Assembly (NCBI GenBank): GCA_005885165.1
Contig: VAXR01000131.1
Location: 1 to 15,866, forward strand
Direction: 5' to 3'
Source of the DNA: Actinomycetota bacterium
GTDB taxonomy: Bacteria > Actinomycetota > Thermoleophilia > Solirubrobacterales > Thermoleophilaceae
Length of the DNA stretch: 15,866 nucleotides
Positions within the stretch are counted from its first letter, which is position 1. Each line of letters opens with the position of its first letter. Below are positions 1 through 7,419 of this stretch, piece after piece. A program made the translations under genes and the position numbers. The notes beneath the pieces are model-generated. The model worked only from the letters and a program-made list of their open reading frames with translations. It did not search any database and was not told where the DNA came from.

Positions 1-1
1 C

Positions 2-1021
2 GACGCCGTGCTCGGTGCGCAGCACGGTTTCTCGCCGCGGACGGTCACGGAAAACGGCGGTGGCGGGATCTTCAGCTTCAATGCAACCGTCTCGCTCACC
101 GCGAGCACGCTCGCGGGCAACAGCTTCAGGCTCACGAAGGCCACCAGCCCATCCGCCAGCCCATCCACGTACAGCGGCGGCGGCGGCATCTACGCGGACG
201 GCGGCACGCTCACCGCCACCAACAGCACCGTCTCGGGCAACGGCGCGGCCGTGGACGCACTCGTATTCGACAACGGCGGGGGCGGCCTCTATGCGAAGGG
301 GGCGCCGACCATGCTCACCAACGCGACGATCGCCGGCAACACCGCGAGCAACAACGCGAACAACGCGGGCGGCGGCATCTACGCCTACGGCGCCACGGTG
401 AAGCCTCGCAGGACGATCTTCGCTCGCAACACCGCCGATGCGAACGCGAACTGCTTCGGGACCGTGTCCTCCCAGGGACACAACCTCGACAGCGGGAACA
501 CCTGCGGGCTTGCCGGCCCCGGTGACACGGTCAACACCAATCCCCTCCTCGCCGCGCTCGCCAATAACGGCGGCCCGACCCGCACGCTCGCGCTCATGAG
601 GGGCAGCCCCGCGATCAACGCGGCTGGCCTGTCGGGCTGTCCGGCGAGCGATCAGCGCGGCCACTCGCGCCCGCGGGGCCCGGCTTGCGACATCGGAGCG
701 TTCGAGGCAGACGTCCCGAACGCCAGGACCGCAAAGGCGAAGAGCGTGAAGGCCCGAAGCGCCAGGCTCAGGGGGACGCTGACCCCTAACGGGCGTGCCA
801 CCACCTACCTCTTCGAGTTCGGTAGGACGAAGGCGTACGGATCCAAGACGGCGGTCAAGTCCGCCGGTGCGGGGTCCTTTCCGGTCGCGGTCTCGACCCG
901 GCTCTCCAGGCTGAAGCCGCACAAGACCTACCACTACCGGCTGGTCGCGATCAACGCCGCCGGGACGACCTTCGGCGCGGACCGGAAGTTCAAGACAAAG
1001 CGCGCGAAGAAGAAGCACTGA
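2..1021 (+). CDS. Secreted right-handed beta-helix protein with choice-of-anchor Q-type region and Fn3-like tail (5' truncated by window)
   Basis: The frame is open to the window edge, so the true start lies upstream and only about 339 C-terminal residues are seen. The first ~145 residues are Gly/Asn/Thr-rich with repeated GGGI-type turns (near residues 20, 60, 93 and 123), as in parallel beta-helix proteins. A cysteine-containing segment follows (NNGGPTRTLAL, GSPAINA, then DQRG and CDIGAFE near residue 230). That pattern is typical of proteins labelled choice-of-anchor Q domain. Residues ~240-333 resemble an Fn3/Ig-like module (RLRGTLTPNG, TYHYRLVAINAAGTTFG) before a very basic end (KRAKKKH). 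It is probably exported and surface-associated or extracellular, but the signal peptide is outside the window. No enzymatic residue is recognisable, and a polysaccharide-lyase-like role cannot be judged from this part. Confidence 0.8.
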   Translation, partial: DAVLGAQHGFSPRTVTENGGGGIFSFNATVSLTASTLAGNSFRLTKATSPSASPSTYSGGGGIYADGGTLTATNSTVSGNGAAVDALVFDNGGGGLYAKGAPTMLTNATIAGNTASNNANNAGGGIYAYGATVKPRRTIFARNTADANANCFGTVSSQGHNLDSGNTCGLAGPGDTVNTNPLLAALANNGGPTRTLALMRGSPAINAAGLSGCPASDQRGHSRPRGPACDIGAFEADVPNARTAKAKSVKARSARLRGTLTPNGRATTYLFEFGRTKAYGSKTAVKSAGAGSFPVAVSTRLSRLKPHKTYHYRLVAINAAGTTFGADRKFKTKRAKKKH

Positions 1022-1049
1022 GCGCCCGTCAGGCGGCCGCCACCCCGGT

Positions 1050-1055
1050 TACGCT
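1050..1055 (+). promoter_or_regulatory. Candidate -10 box for a leaderless transcript of the PH-domain gene
   Basis: TACGCT matches the actinobacterial TANNNT -10 pattern and ends six bases before the ATG at 1062. Transcription would then start at or next to the A of the start codon. No Shine-Dalgarno sequence is visible between the two. No convincing -35 box is seen, so this is a motif-and-spacing argument only. Confidence 0.3.
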
Positions 1056-1061
1056 TCCCCC

Positions 1062-1559
1062 ATGGAGCTCAGCCCCGGCGAATCGGTGATCTTCTCCGGG
1101 CGCCCGTCCTGGCGCTCGATCCTCAGCTTCTACTTCCTCGGCCTGCTGATCGCCGCCGCGGTGGGCGCCGCGGTGGGGTTCGCGGTCTCGCTCGGCGTGG
1201 GCGTGGCGGCCGGGGTCGGCGTGTTCCTGATCGTGCTCCTCGCGGGCTGGCTCAAGCGCCTCTTCACCAAGTACACGATCACGACGCGCCGCCTGCGCGT
1301 GCAGCGGGGCGTCGTGAGCCGCCAGATCCAGGAGACGCGGATCGAACGGCTCCAGGACCACAGCATCCATCAGAGCCTGCTGGAGCGGATCCTGCGCATC
1401 GGGACGATCGATTTCGACACCGCCGCCGACGAGCAGGGCGACATGTTCCGCTTCGAGGGCGTTGATAACCCGGAGCGCATCGTGCTCTCGATCGACCGCG
1501 TGACCCAGCAGGCCGGCGCGCCCTCAATCCCAGAGCCGGGCGAGCCCGCGCCTCAGTAG
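1062..1559 (+). CDS. Membrane protein with bacterial PH domain (bPH2/DUF304, YdbS-like)
   Basis: The product has 165 residues. Residues ~1-18 contain the short PGE..IFSGRPSW motif that often opens this family. Residues ~20-65 are a long Ala/Gly/Val-rich hydrophobic stretch that fits two closely spaced membrane helices. Residues ~68-148 form the PH-like domain: YTITTRRLRVQRGVVSRQ, then the characteristic ETRIERLQDHSIHQSLLERIL and GTIDFDTA. The C-terminus is Pro-rich. The family is membrane-anchored and has no assigned reaction. The ATG start is supported by the family N-terminus and a -10-like box just upstream. The gene converges on the acyltransferase gene, with 19 bases between the two stop codons. 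Confidence 0.85.
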   Translation: MELSPGESVIFSGRPSWRSILSFYFLGLLIAAAVGAAVGFAVSLGVGVAAGVGVFLIVLLAGWLKRLFTKYTITTRRLRVQRGVVSRQIQETRIERLQDHSIHQSLLERILRIGTIDFDTAADEQGDMFRFEGVDNPERIVLSIDRVTQQAGAPSIPEPGEPAPQ

Positions 1560-1567
1560 CCCGGCTC
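1533..1567. terminator. Inverted repeat at convergent gene ends, possible bidirectional terminator
   Basis: GAGCCGGGC at 1533-1541 is perfectly complementary to GCCCGGCTC at 1559-1567, with a 17-base loop. The right arm starts in the last base of the TAG stop of the PH-domain gene and reaches toward the convergent acyltransferase gene. No T-tract follows on either strand, so it is not a classical intrinsic terminator. U-poor hairpin terminators have been proposed in actinobacteria. Confidence 0.35.
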
Positions 1568-1578
1568 GGGAACCTCGC

Positions 1579-2820
1579 CTAGCTCCTCTGCTGCGCCGGC
1601 GGCGCGGCCGGCGCCGGCTCGGCTATCGCCTCCCCGCGCAGCTGCGGGCGGATCGGGACCAGCCGCTTGAGCGACAGGGCCTGGCGCTCGACCACGTAGT
1701 AGCTCGCGGTGGCGAACAGGATCGCAACTGCCGCGGTGACCGGCACCCACAGGAAGAACGCGTCGAACGGCGGGTTGGGCGAGAAGCCGAGCCGCTCGAG
1801 CGTCGTGTGGGCCGCCGGCGAGTAGAGGTAGATCCCGTACGAGATCAGCCCGAGGTAGAGCAGCACCCGGTTGGCGAGGATCCGGCGCACGACGCCGCGC
1901 GTGCTCTGCCCGATCACCGCCGGGGTGACGATCCCGAGCCCGATCACCGCGTAGAGGAGGTGGCGGCCGAGATACTGCGCGGGCGTGAACGGCTCGAGCA
2001 GCTGACCGGTGAGGCCGAGGCGAGTGCTCGCGGCCCAGAACGCCACGAGCGCGACGATCCATGGGATCGACGGAAAGCGGTCGATCACGCTGAGCGCGCG
2101 CGGGAGTGCGCCGCGCCGCTCGATGCACAGGCTCAGCACCGCCAACCCCATGCCGAGCGCGAACTGATCGAGGAAGCTCGGCAGGGCGTCGAGCTGCGGC
2201 GTTATCACCACCTTGTGCGTCCCCGAGGCGAGGATCGCGACCTTGTAGGCGACGCTCACGCAGAACAGCCCGGCGAGCGCGACGACCTCGCTGCGCAGGC
2301 GCGCGTCGAAGTCGCCGCCGCGCACCTGGCGCATGGCCCAGGCCCACAGCGGGAGGAACGCGTAGAAGGTGATCTCGATGCAGAGCGTCCAGCCCTGGGA
2401 CAGGCCGCTGCCGATCGTCGACTCCTTCCAGGTCTGGGCAAACCCGTAGAGGAGCGGCACGTCCGACCCGAACAGGCCGGGAAGTCCCAGCGTCAGCCCG
2501 ATCACCGTGAGCGCCACCCAGTAGGCCGGACCGATCCGCAGGAAGCGCCGCCACGCGTACGCGACCACGCGCGGCGCCTCGTCGCCGAAGAGGCGCGACT
2601 TGGCGAACGGCCGGTAGAGCAGGAAGCCCGAAATCACGAAGAAGATCGCCACCCCGGCCTCGAGGCGCGCGCCGTAGGGGCGCAGCCGCGGGGAGATGCC
2701 GAAGACGGCGCAGTGCGTCGCGAGGACGCTGAGCGCGGCGATCGCGCGCAGCGAGTCGAACAGCGGGAAGCGGTCGGCGCGGGCGTTCACGCGCGGCGAG
2801 GACGGGTCGGCACGGCACAA
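1579..2820 (-). CDS. Membrane acyltransferase, acyltransferase-3 (OafA/YrhL-like) family
   Basis: The product has 413 residues, close to the family norm. The N-terminal signature FDSLRAIAALSVLATH occupies residues ~21-36, with the conserved His36 thought to act in acyl transfer. GVAIFFVISGFLLYRPF lies at ~56-72, and WRRFLRIGPAYW at ~90-101 is the second family motif. About ten hydrophobic helices follow, then a Pro/Ala-rich cytoplasmic tail. These integral-membrane enzymes O-acylate extracytoplasmic glycans, lipids or secondary metabolites. The substrate here is unknown. An in-frame TAG directly precedes the TTG at 2820, so the start is either that TTG or the GTG at 2790, which begins ten residues later and is equally compatible with the family. 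It is divergent from the alpha/beta hydrolase gene. Confidence 0.88.
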   Translation of the reverse strand: MCRADPSSPRVNARADRFPLFDSLRAIAALSVLATHCAVFGISPRLRPYGARLEAGVAIFFVISGFLLYRPFAKSRLFGDEAPRVVAYAWRRFLRIGPAYWVALTVIGLTLGLPGLFGSDVPLLYGFAQTWKESTIGSGLSQGWTLCIEITFYAFLPLWAWAMRQVRGGDFDARLRSEVVALAGLFCVSVAYKVAILASGTHKVVITPQLDALPSFLDQFALGMGLAVLSLCIERRGALPRALSVIDRFPSIPWIVALVAFWAASTRLGLTGQLLEPFTPAQYLGRHLLYAVIGLGIVTPAVIGQSTRGVVRRILANRVLLYLGLISYGIYLYSPAAHTTLERLGFSPNPPFDAFFLWVPVTAAVAILFATASYYVVERQALSLKRLVPIRPQLRGEAIAEPAPAAPPAQQRS

Positions 2821-2838
2821 CTAAAGCAACCGCGGCCA

Positions 2839-2853
2839 GAATGGCGCGCATTC
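2839..2853. repeat. Short inverted repeat between divergent genes
   Basis: GAATG-GCGCG-CATTC has 5-bp arms and lies in the 34-base gap between the divergent acyltransferase and hydrolase starts, two bases before the ATG at 2855. It could be an operator half-site pair, but with such short arms chance is a real alternative. Confidence 0.2.
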
Positions 2854-2854
2854 C

Positions 2855-3622
2855 ATGAGGGCAGCCGACCTCGACGTCCTGACACTCGGAAGCGGCCCGC
2901 GCGTGGTGCTTGTGCACGGGAGCGTGGTCGAGGCCCGGCGGACCTGGCGTCACCAGCTCGGGCTCGCCGAGCGCTGGTCGCTCCTCATCCCGAACCGGCC
3001 CGGGTTCGCGGGGAGCCCGCCGCTCCCGCGCGGGGACTTCGAGGCCGAGGCCCCGCTGATCGCCGAGCTGCTCGGCGAGGGCGCGCACCTGGTGGGCCAC
3101 TCGTACGGAGCCGTGATCGCTCTGCTCACGGCGGCCACGCGGCCGGAGGCCGTGCGCTCGCTCACGGTCTCGGAGCCCGGCGCGCTCCGGATCGCGAGCG
3201 GTCAGCCCGACGTCGACGCCGTGATCGCGGAGGGCGACGAGCTATACCGCCGCGGCCGCGGGCTACCGCCGCGCGAGTTCCTGCGCCTGTTCCGGTCCGG
3301 CGTGCACTCCGCCCACGAGACGCCCGACGAGCTTCCGGACTGGCTCGAGCGAGGAGCCCGGCACGTGATGACGGAGCGCCCGCCGTGGGAGGCGGACGTC
3401 CCACTCGAGGCGCTGGGCGCCGCGACCTTCCCGAAGCTCGTGATCTCCGGCGGGCACTCGGCGGCGTTCGAGGCGGTCTGCGACGTGCTGGCCGCGAGGA
3501 TCGGCGCAGAGCGCTCGCGCATCCCTGGGCGCGGCCACACGATCCCGAGCACCGGCGAGCCGTACAACACGCGGCTAGAGGCCTTCCTGACCGCATGCGA
3601 GACGGGTCAGGGACGGACGTGA
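2855..3622 (+). CDS. Alpha/beta hydrolase fold protein
   Basis: The product has 255 residues. VVLVHGSV at ~17-24 supplies the HG oxyanion-hole motif. GHSYG at 81-85 is the nucleophile elbow (Ser83). GRGHTIP at ~225-231 carries the likely catalytic His228. The usual acidic residue after strand 6 is not obvious: the segment reads SGGHSAAFEAVCD, so Glu206 or Asp210 may serve. There is no signal peptide or membrane helix, so it should be cytoplasmic. The fold covers esterases, lactonases and haloperoxidase-like enzymes, and the substrate cannot be inferred. The ATG follows a short gap with no clear ribosome binding site. The 3' end overlaps the convergent DUF488 gene by 16 bases. Confidence 0.85.
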   Translation: MRAADLDVLTLGSGPRVVLVHGSVVEARRTWRHQLGLAERWSLLIPNRPGFAGSPPLPRGDFEAEAPLIAELLGEGAHLVGHSYGAVIALLTAATRPEAVRSLTVSEPGALRIASGQPDVDAVIAEGDELYRRGRGLPPREFLRLFRSGVHSAHETPDELPDWLERGARHVMTERPPWEADVPLEALGAATFPKLVISGGHSAAFEAVCDVLAARIGAERSRIPGRGHTIPSTGEPYNTRLEAFLTACETGQGRT

Positions 3623-4122
3623 GTCACCGACACGCCGTGCTCAGCCGCCATCCGCTCGGCTATCAGCGAGCGGTGGCACGCCTCCGGATCCGTCTCGACG
3701 CACATCAGCGCGGTGGTCGAGTCGGCCGGCATCTCCTCGATGATCGGACCGAGGTCGACCTGGTCGAGGACCTCGCGGACGTACCGCTCGCGGAACTCGG
3801 GCGCCAGCTCACCCCGCGAGCGCTGCCCGACCCCGTGCTGCTCGTCGTAGCGCCGTTGAACGGCACGAAGCTCGGGGCCCGTACCGAGCTCGGGATGGTG
3901 CGCGTACTCGATGCCGGCATCGGCGAGCGCGGCCTGGAGTCGCTTGGCGTTGGCCCAGGCGTACTCGCGGCCCCGCAGCCCGCGGCGTTGACGCACGTCG
4001 AGGAGCAGTCCGACGTCGGCCCTGCGGAGGGCACCGAGAAAGGAGTCGACGTCGAACCCGTAAACCCCGATGGTGGCGACCGACCGCACACCAAAATGCT
4101 TGCACCGTCCTGCCCCAGCCAC
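3607..4122 (-). CDS. DUF488 family protein
   Basis: The product has 171 residues from GTG at 4122, or 160 from GTG at 4089. VATIGVYGFDVDSFLGAL at ~15-32 matches the family's N-terminal TIG strand and helix. LLLDVRQRRG follows, and the C-terminal signature is CVETDPEACHRSLIAE, with Cys141, Cys149 and His150. The function is unknown. The conserved Cys/His pattern suggests nucleic-acid- or metal-related chemistry, but that is speculation. I favour the start at 4089, because it begins just before the conserved domain and the 4122 codon sits inside a perfect palindrome that also contains a -10-like box. It follows metK on the same strand. Confidence 0.75.
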   Translation of the reverse strand: MAGAGRCKHFGVRSVATIGVYGFDVDSFLGALRRADVGLLLDVRQRRGLRGREYAWANAKRLQAALADAGIEYAHHPELGTGPELRAVQRRYDEQHGVGQRSRGELAPEFRERYVREVLDQVDLGPIIEEMPADSTTALMCVETDPEACHRSLIAERMAAEHGVSVTHVRP

Positions 4123-4135
4123 ACTATGTGTGGCT
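4117..4135. promoter_or_regulatory. Perfect 8-bp-arm palindrome overlapping a -10-like box, upstream of the DUF488 gene
   Basis: AGCCACAC-TAT-GTGTGGCT is a perfect inverted repeat with a 3-base centre. Read on the minus strand it contains TAGTGT, which fits the TANNNT -10 pattern and points toward the DUF488 gene. An operator over the promoter is the favoured reading. It could instead be a hairpin after metK, but no T-tract follows it. Confidence 0.4.
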
Positions 4136-4176
4136 AACTCAGGACAGCGGCCCGATTTGCGTCGTGGAGACGGGCT

Positions 4177-5389
4177 CTAAGCGGTCGCGGTCTCGCGGGA
4201 GCCGAGCCCCGCGGCATCGCGGAGCACCTCGGCCTTGTCCGTCTTCTCCCACGTGAAGTCGTGGTCGTCGCGGCCGAAGTGGCCGTACGCCGCGGTCTTC
4301 TGGTAGATCGGCCGGTGCAGCTTGAGGTACTGCCTGAACGCGCCCGGCCGCAGGTCGAAGTGCTCGTCGATCAGCTGGGCGATCGTCGACCGCGCCACGC
4401 GCTCGGTCCCGAAGGTCTCGACCATCACCGACACCGGGTGCGCCACGCCGATCGCGTAGGCAACCTGGATCTCGCAGCGGTCCGCGAGCCCGGCGGCCAC
4501 CACGTTCTTGGCGACGTAGCGCGCTGCGTACGCGGCCGAGCGGTCGACCTTCGACGGGTCCGCCGTAGGTGTCGACGATGATCTTGCGGCCGGTGAGCCC
4601 GCAGTCGCCCATCGGCCCCCCGATCTCGAACTTGCCGGTCGGGTTGACGAGGAAGTTCTCGAGCAGCTTCTTCTCGTCGTAGAGCTCGCCGGGCAGGATT
4701 GGATGCACCACGTGCTCCCAGAGGTCCGGCTTGATGAGGGTCTCCGAGTCCACGCCGGGCTTGTGCTGGGTCGAGATCAGGATCTTCATGATCTCGATCG
4801 GGCGGCCGGACTCGTAGCGGACGGTCACCTGCGTCTTGCCGTCCGGGCGGAGGTAGGGAACGACCTCCGCTCGACGCGCCTCCGCGAGCCGATGGGCCAG
4901 CCGGTGTGCGAGCGAGATCGGCATCGGCATGAGCTCCTTGGTCTCGCGCGTGGCGTAGCCGAACATCATGCCCTGGTCGCCGGCGCCGGCCACGTCGAGC
5001 TCGTCCTCGTCGGAGGGGTCGTGGCGGGACTCGTACGCCTTGTCGACGCCCTGGGCGATGTCCGGCGACTGCTCGTCGATCGCCGTGATCACCGCGCACG
5101 TGTTGCAGTCGAAGCCGTACGAGGCGTCCGTGTAGCCGATCCGGTGCACCGTGTCGCGCACGATCTTCGGGACGTCGACGTAGGTGGTCGTGGAGATCTC
5201 GCCGGACACCACCACGAGCCCGGTGTTGACGAGCGTCTCGCACGCCACGCGGCCGCTCGGGTCGTCGCGCATCACGGCGTCGAGCACGCCGTCGGAGATC
5301 TGGTCCGCCATCTTGTCGGGATGGCCCTCGGTGACCGACTCGGAGGTGAAGAGGAAGTCGCCGGCGGAGGCCTCGTGCGGTGTCGTCAT
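4177..5389 (-). pseudogene. metK: S-adenosylmethionine synthetase, interrupted by an out-of-frame internal deletion
   Basis: MetK makes S-adenosylmethionine from methionine and ATP in the cytoplasm and is normally essential. From ATG 5389 the frame encodes ~277 good residues: TSESVTEGHPDK at ~15-26, GAGDQGMMFGYA at 135-146 and GRKIIVDTYGG at the end. It then enters a junk frame running to 4139. The correct continuation, DPSKVDRSAAYAARYVAKN to the TAG at 4177, lies in another minus-strand frame starting at 4560. The join is at 4560/4561. Relative to the family, about 12 residues equivalent to the segment ending in GGGAFSGK are missing, about 38 bases. That is the second MetK signature, including an active-site lysine. 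All flanking sequence is well conserved, which argues for a very recent mutation or an assembly error. A GTG at 5440 would overlap der, so ATG 5389 is preferred. Confidence 0.9.
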
Positions 5390-5396
5390 CGGCGGG

Positions 5397-5402
5397 AGGG
5401 TA
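5397..5402 (-). promoter_or_regulatory. Candidate -10 box for metK
   Basis: Read on the minus strand, TACCCT fits TANNNT and ends seven bases before the metK ATG at 5389, within the 25-base der-metK gap. No Shine-Dalgarno sequence is visible there, so a leaderless or nearly leaderless metK transcript is plausible. The gap is far too short for a SAM riboswitch. Confidence 0.3.
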
Positions 5403-5414
5403 GCGACGGATATC

Positions 5415-6755
5415 TCACCCGTCTGCAGCGGCGGTTGCACGGCGCCGCGCCTCGTCGCGGCCGTGGTACTCGATCACGAGCGGGACGCCTTGGAGGCCGT
5501 AGCGCTCGCGCAGCCGGTTCTCGAGGAAGAACCCGTAATCGCGGGTCAGGCGGCTTCGATCCGACACCTGGACCGCGAAGCGGGCCGGCCGGGTCGCGTA
5601 CTGGGTCATGTAGAGCAGCTTGAGGCGGCGCCCGCGGACCGCGGGCGGCTGGCGGGCCGCCTGCAGATCGGCCAGGAAGCGGTTGAGCTCGGAGGTCGCG
5701 ACCCGAGCCGCGGCGCGGTCCGCCAGATCCAGTGAGCGCGCCAGCAGGCGGCGGACGCCGCGGCCCGTCTTGGCGGAGACCGTGAGGACCTCGGGACGAA
5801 GGCGCAGGCGGGCCTCGGCCCGGGCCTTCACGTCGTCGAGATCCGCCTGCGCGATGTCCCATTTGTTGAGGGCCACCACGGTCGCGCAGCCCTTGACCAT
5901 CGCAAGCTCGGCGACCCTCAGGTCCTCCGAGGTGAGCCCCCCGGAGGCGTCGCTCACCACGATTGCCACGTCGGCCCGATCGGCGGCCCGCTCGGAGCGG
6001 AGCTGGGCGTACCAATCCACCGTCCCGGCGACCTTGCCGCGGCGGCGCAGGCCCGCGGTGTCGACCAGCACCACGCCGCGACCGTCGACCTCCAGACGGG
6101 TGTCGATCGAGTCCCGCGTCGTGCCGGCGCTCGGGGAGACGATCACGCGCTCCTCGCCGAGGAACGCGTTGACGAGCGACGACTTGCCGACGTTCGGGCG
6201 CCCGATCACCGCGAGCTGGACGTCCCCGTCCGACCGCGCCTCCTCCCCCTCCTCCCCCCGGTCGAGCACCGCGACGACGCGATCAAGCAGGTCTCCGGTG
6301 CCCAGGCCGTGCACGGCGGAGACGGGAACCGGATCGCCGAGGCCCAGCCGGTAGAACTCGGCCGCCTCGGGAATCTGCGAGGCGCCGTCGACCTTGTTCG
6401 CGGCCACGACGACCGGCACCGAGGCTCCGCGCAGCTCGGCCGCGAGCTCCTCGTCCCCGGGGCGCACCCCCGCCCGCGCGTCCACGCACAGCACGATCGC
6501 GGCGGCCGCGCCGAGGGCCTCGCGCGCCTTGCGCTGGACCTCGCGCGCGAGGTCGTCGCGGTCGGTCGCGTCGACGCCCCCCGTGTCAACAAGCCGGAAG
6601 CGCCGGCCGTTCCAGTCGGTCTCCACCTCCTTGCGGTCGCGGGTCACGCCGGGCTGCTCGTGGACCACCGCCTCGCGCGTGCCGCTGAGGCGGTTCACGA
6701 GGGTCGACTTGCCGACGTTCGGGTAGCCGACGACCGCGACGAGCGGAGAGGCCAT
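5415..6755 (-). CDS. der: Ribosome biogenesis GTPase Der (EngA)
   Basis: The product has 446 residues, the usual length. It has two GTPase domains in tandem and a C-terminal KH-like domain. Domain 1 shows GYPNVGKS at 10-17, DTGG at 57-60 and NKVD at 120-123. Domain 2 shows GRPNVGKS at 185-192, DTAG at 232-235 and NKWD at 297-300. The KH-like domain includes KLLYMTQYATRPARFAVQV. Der acts in 50S subunit maturation in the cytoplasm. The ATG at 6755 overlaps the last base of the cmk stop (TGATG), so translation is probably coupled. cmk-der is a common bacterial neighbourhood. Nothing appears truncated. Confidence 0.97.
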   Translation of the reverse strand: MASPLVAVVGYPNVGKSTLVNRLSGTREAVVHEQPGVTRDRKEVETDWNGRRFRLVDTGGVDATDRDDLAREVQRKAREALGAAAAIVLCVDARAGVRPGDEELAAELRGASVPVVVAANKVDGASQIPEAAEFYRLGLGDPVPVSAVHGLGTGDLLDRVVAVLDRGEEGEEARSDGDVQLAVIGRPNVGKSSLVNAFLGEERVIVSPSAGTTRDSIDTRLEVDGRGVVLVDTAGLRRRGKVAGTVDWYAQLRSERAADRADVAIVVSDASGGLTSEDLRVAELAMVKGCATVVALNKWDIAQADLDDVKARAEARLRLRPEVLTVSAKTGRGVRRLLARSLDLADRAAARVATSELNRFLADLQAARQPPAVRGRRLKLLYMTQYATRPARFAVQVSDRSRLTRDYGFFLENRLRERYGLQGVPLVIEYHGRDEARRRATAAADG

Positions 6756-7399
6756 CAGCGCTGCGCGTGGCGCACCAGGCCCACCACCTGCGCGATCACG
6801 TCCTCGACCGGACGGTCCGTCGAGTCGAGCTCGATCGCGTCGGGCGCCGGGCGCAGCGGCGAGTGGGCGCGGTCGCGGTCCTGCGCGTCGCGCAACGTCT
6901 GGTCGCGGAGGACGGTCTGCCAGTCGGTGGCGAGCTCGCGCGCACGTCGGCGCGCACGCTCCTCGGGGCTCGCCGTGAGGAAGATCTTGAGCGCGGCGCC
7001 CGGCGCCACCACCGTGCCGATGTCCCTTCCCTCCGCCACCCAGTCGCCGGCGGCCACCATCTCACGCTGCTTCGAGAGGAGCGCCTCGCGCACCCCCGGG
7101 ACGGCGGCGATTCGCGATGCGGTCTCCGAGACCTCCGGCGTGCGGATGGCGTCGGTCACGTCGCGGCCGTCGAGGAGGACGCGCTCGCCGAGCTCGATCC
7201 GGGCCGCCTTTGCGAGCTCCTCGGGCGGCCCACCGTGCTCGAGCACCGAGACCGCCATCGCCCGGTAGAGCGCCCCGGAGTCCAGGTAGCCGAAGCCGAG
7301 CGCCCGGGCGACCCCGCGCGCGACCGTGCTCTTCCCGGCCCCCGCGGGCCCGTCGATGGCGACGACCACGTGCGCAAGGCTAGATGCCGTCTTCGGCAT
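6755..7399 (-). CDS. cmk: Cytidylate kinase
   Basis: The enzyme phosphorylates CMP/dCMP with ATP in the cytoplasm. The product has 214 residues from ATG 7399, or 204 from GTG 7369. The shorter form begins VVVAIDG, which is closer to the usual family N-terminus. The Walker A motif GPAGAGKST lies at 17-25, YLDSGALYRA at ~38-47 binds substrate, LDGRDVTDAIRTPEVSE is the CMP-binding insert, and VAEGRDIGTVV is strongly conserved. The lid and C-terminal region carries DRDRAHSPLRPAPDA. The open frame continues far upstream to 8173, but that part is out-of-frame reading of the propeller gene. It starts 20 bases after that gene's stop and overlaps der by one base. Confidence 0.95.
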   Translation of the reverse strand: MPKTASSLAHVVVAIDGPAGAGKSTVARGVARALGFGYLDSGALYRAMAVSVLEHGGPPEELAKAARIELGERVLLDGRDVTDAIRTPEVSETASRIAAVPGVREALLSKQREMVAAGDWVAEGRDIGTVVAPGAALKIFLTASPEERARRRARELATDWQTVLRDQTLRDAQDRDRAHSPLRPAPDAIELDSTDRPVEDVIAQVVGLVRHAQR

Positions 7400-7419
7400 G
7401 CCGGCTTGGGGCCGGGCTC

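Noticed and set aside
1807..4137. 776-codon open frame on the plus strand
   Set aside because: It lies opposite or out of frame with the acyltransferase, hydrolase and DUF488 genes and has Arg/Glu/Ala-biased, motif-free content. It is a by-product of high G+C.
4555..4567. Programmed frameshift in metK
   Set aside because: No slippery heptamer is present, and an essential signature motif is actually missing. Changing frame alone would not restore the protein.
5390..5440. SAM riboswitch upstream of metK
   Set aside because: Only 25 bases separate der and metK, too few for any known SAM riboswitch.
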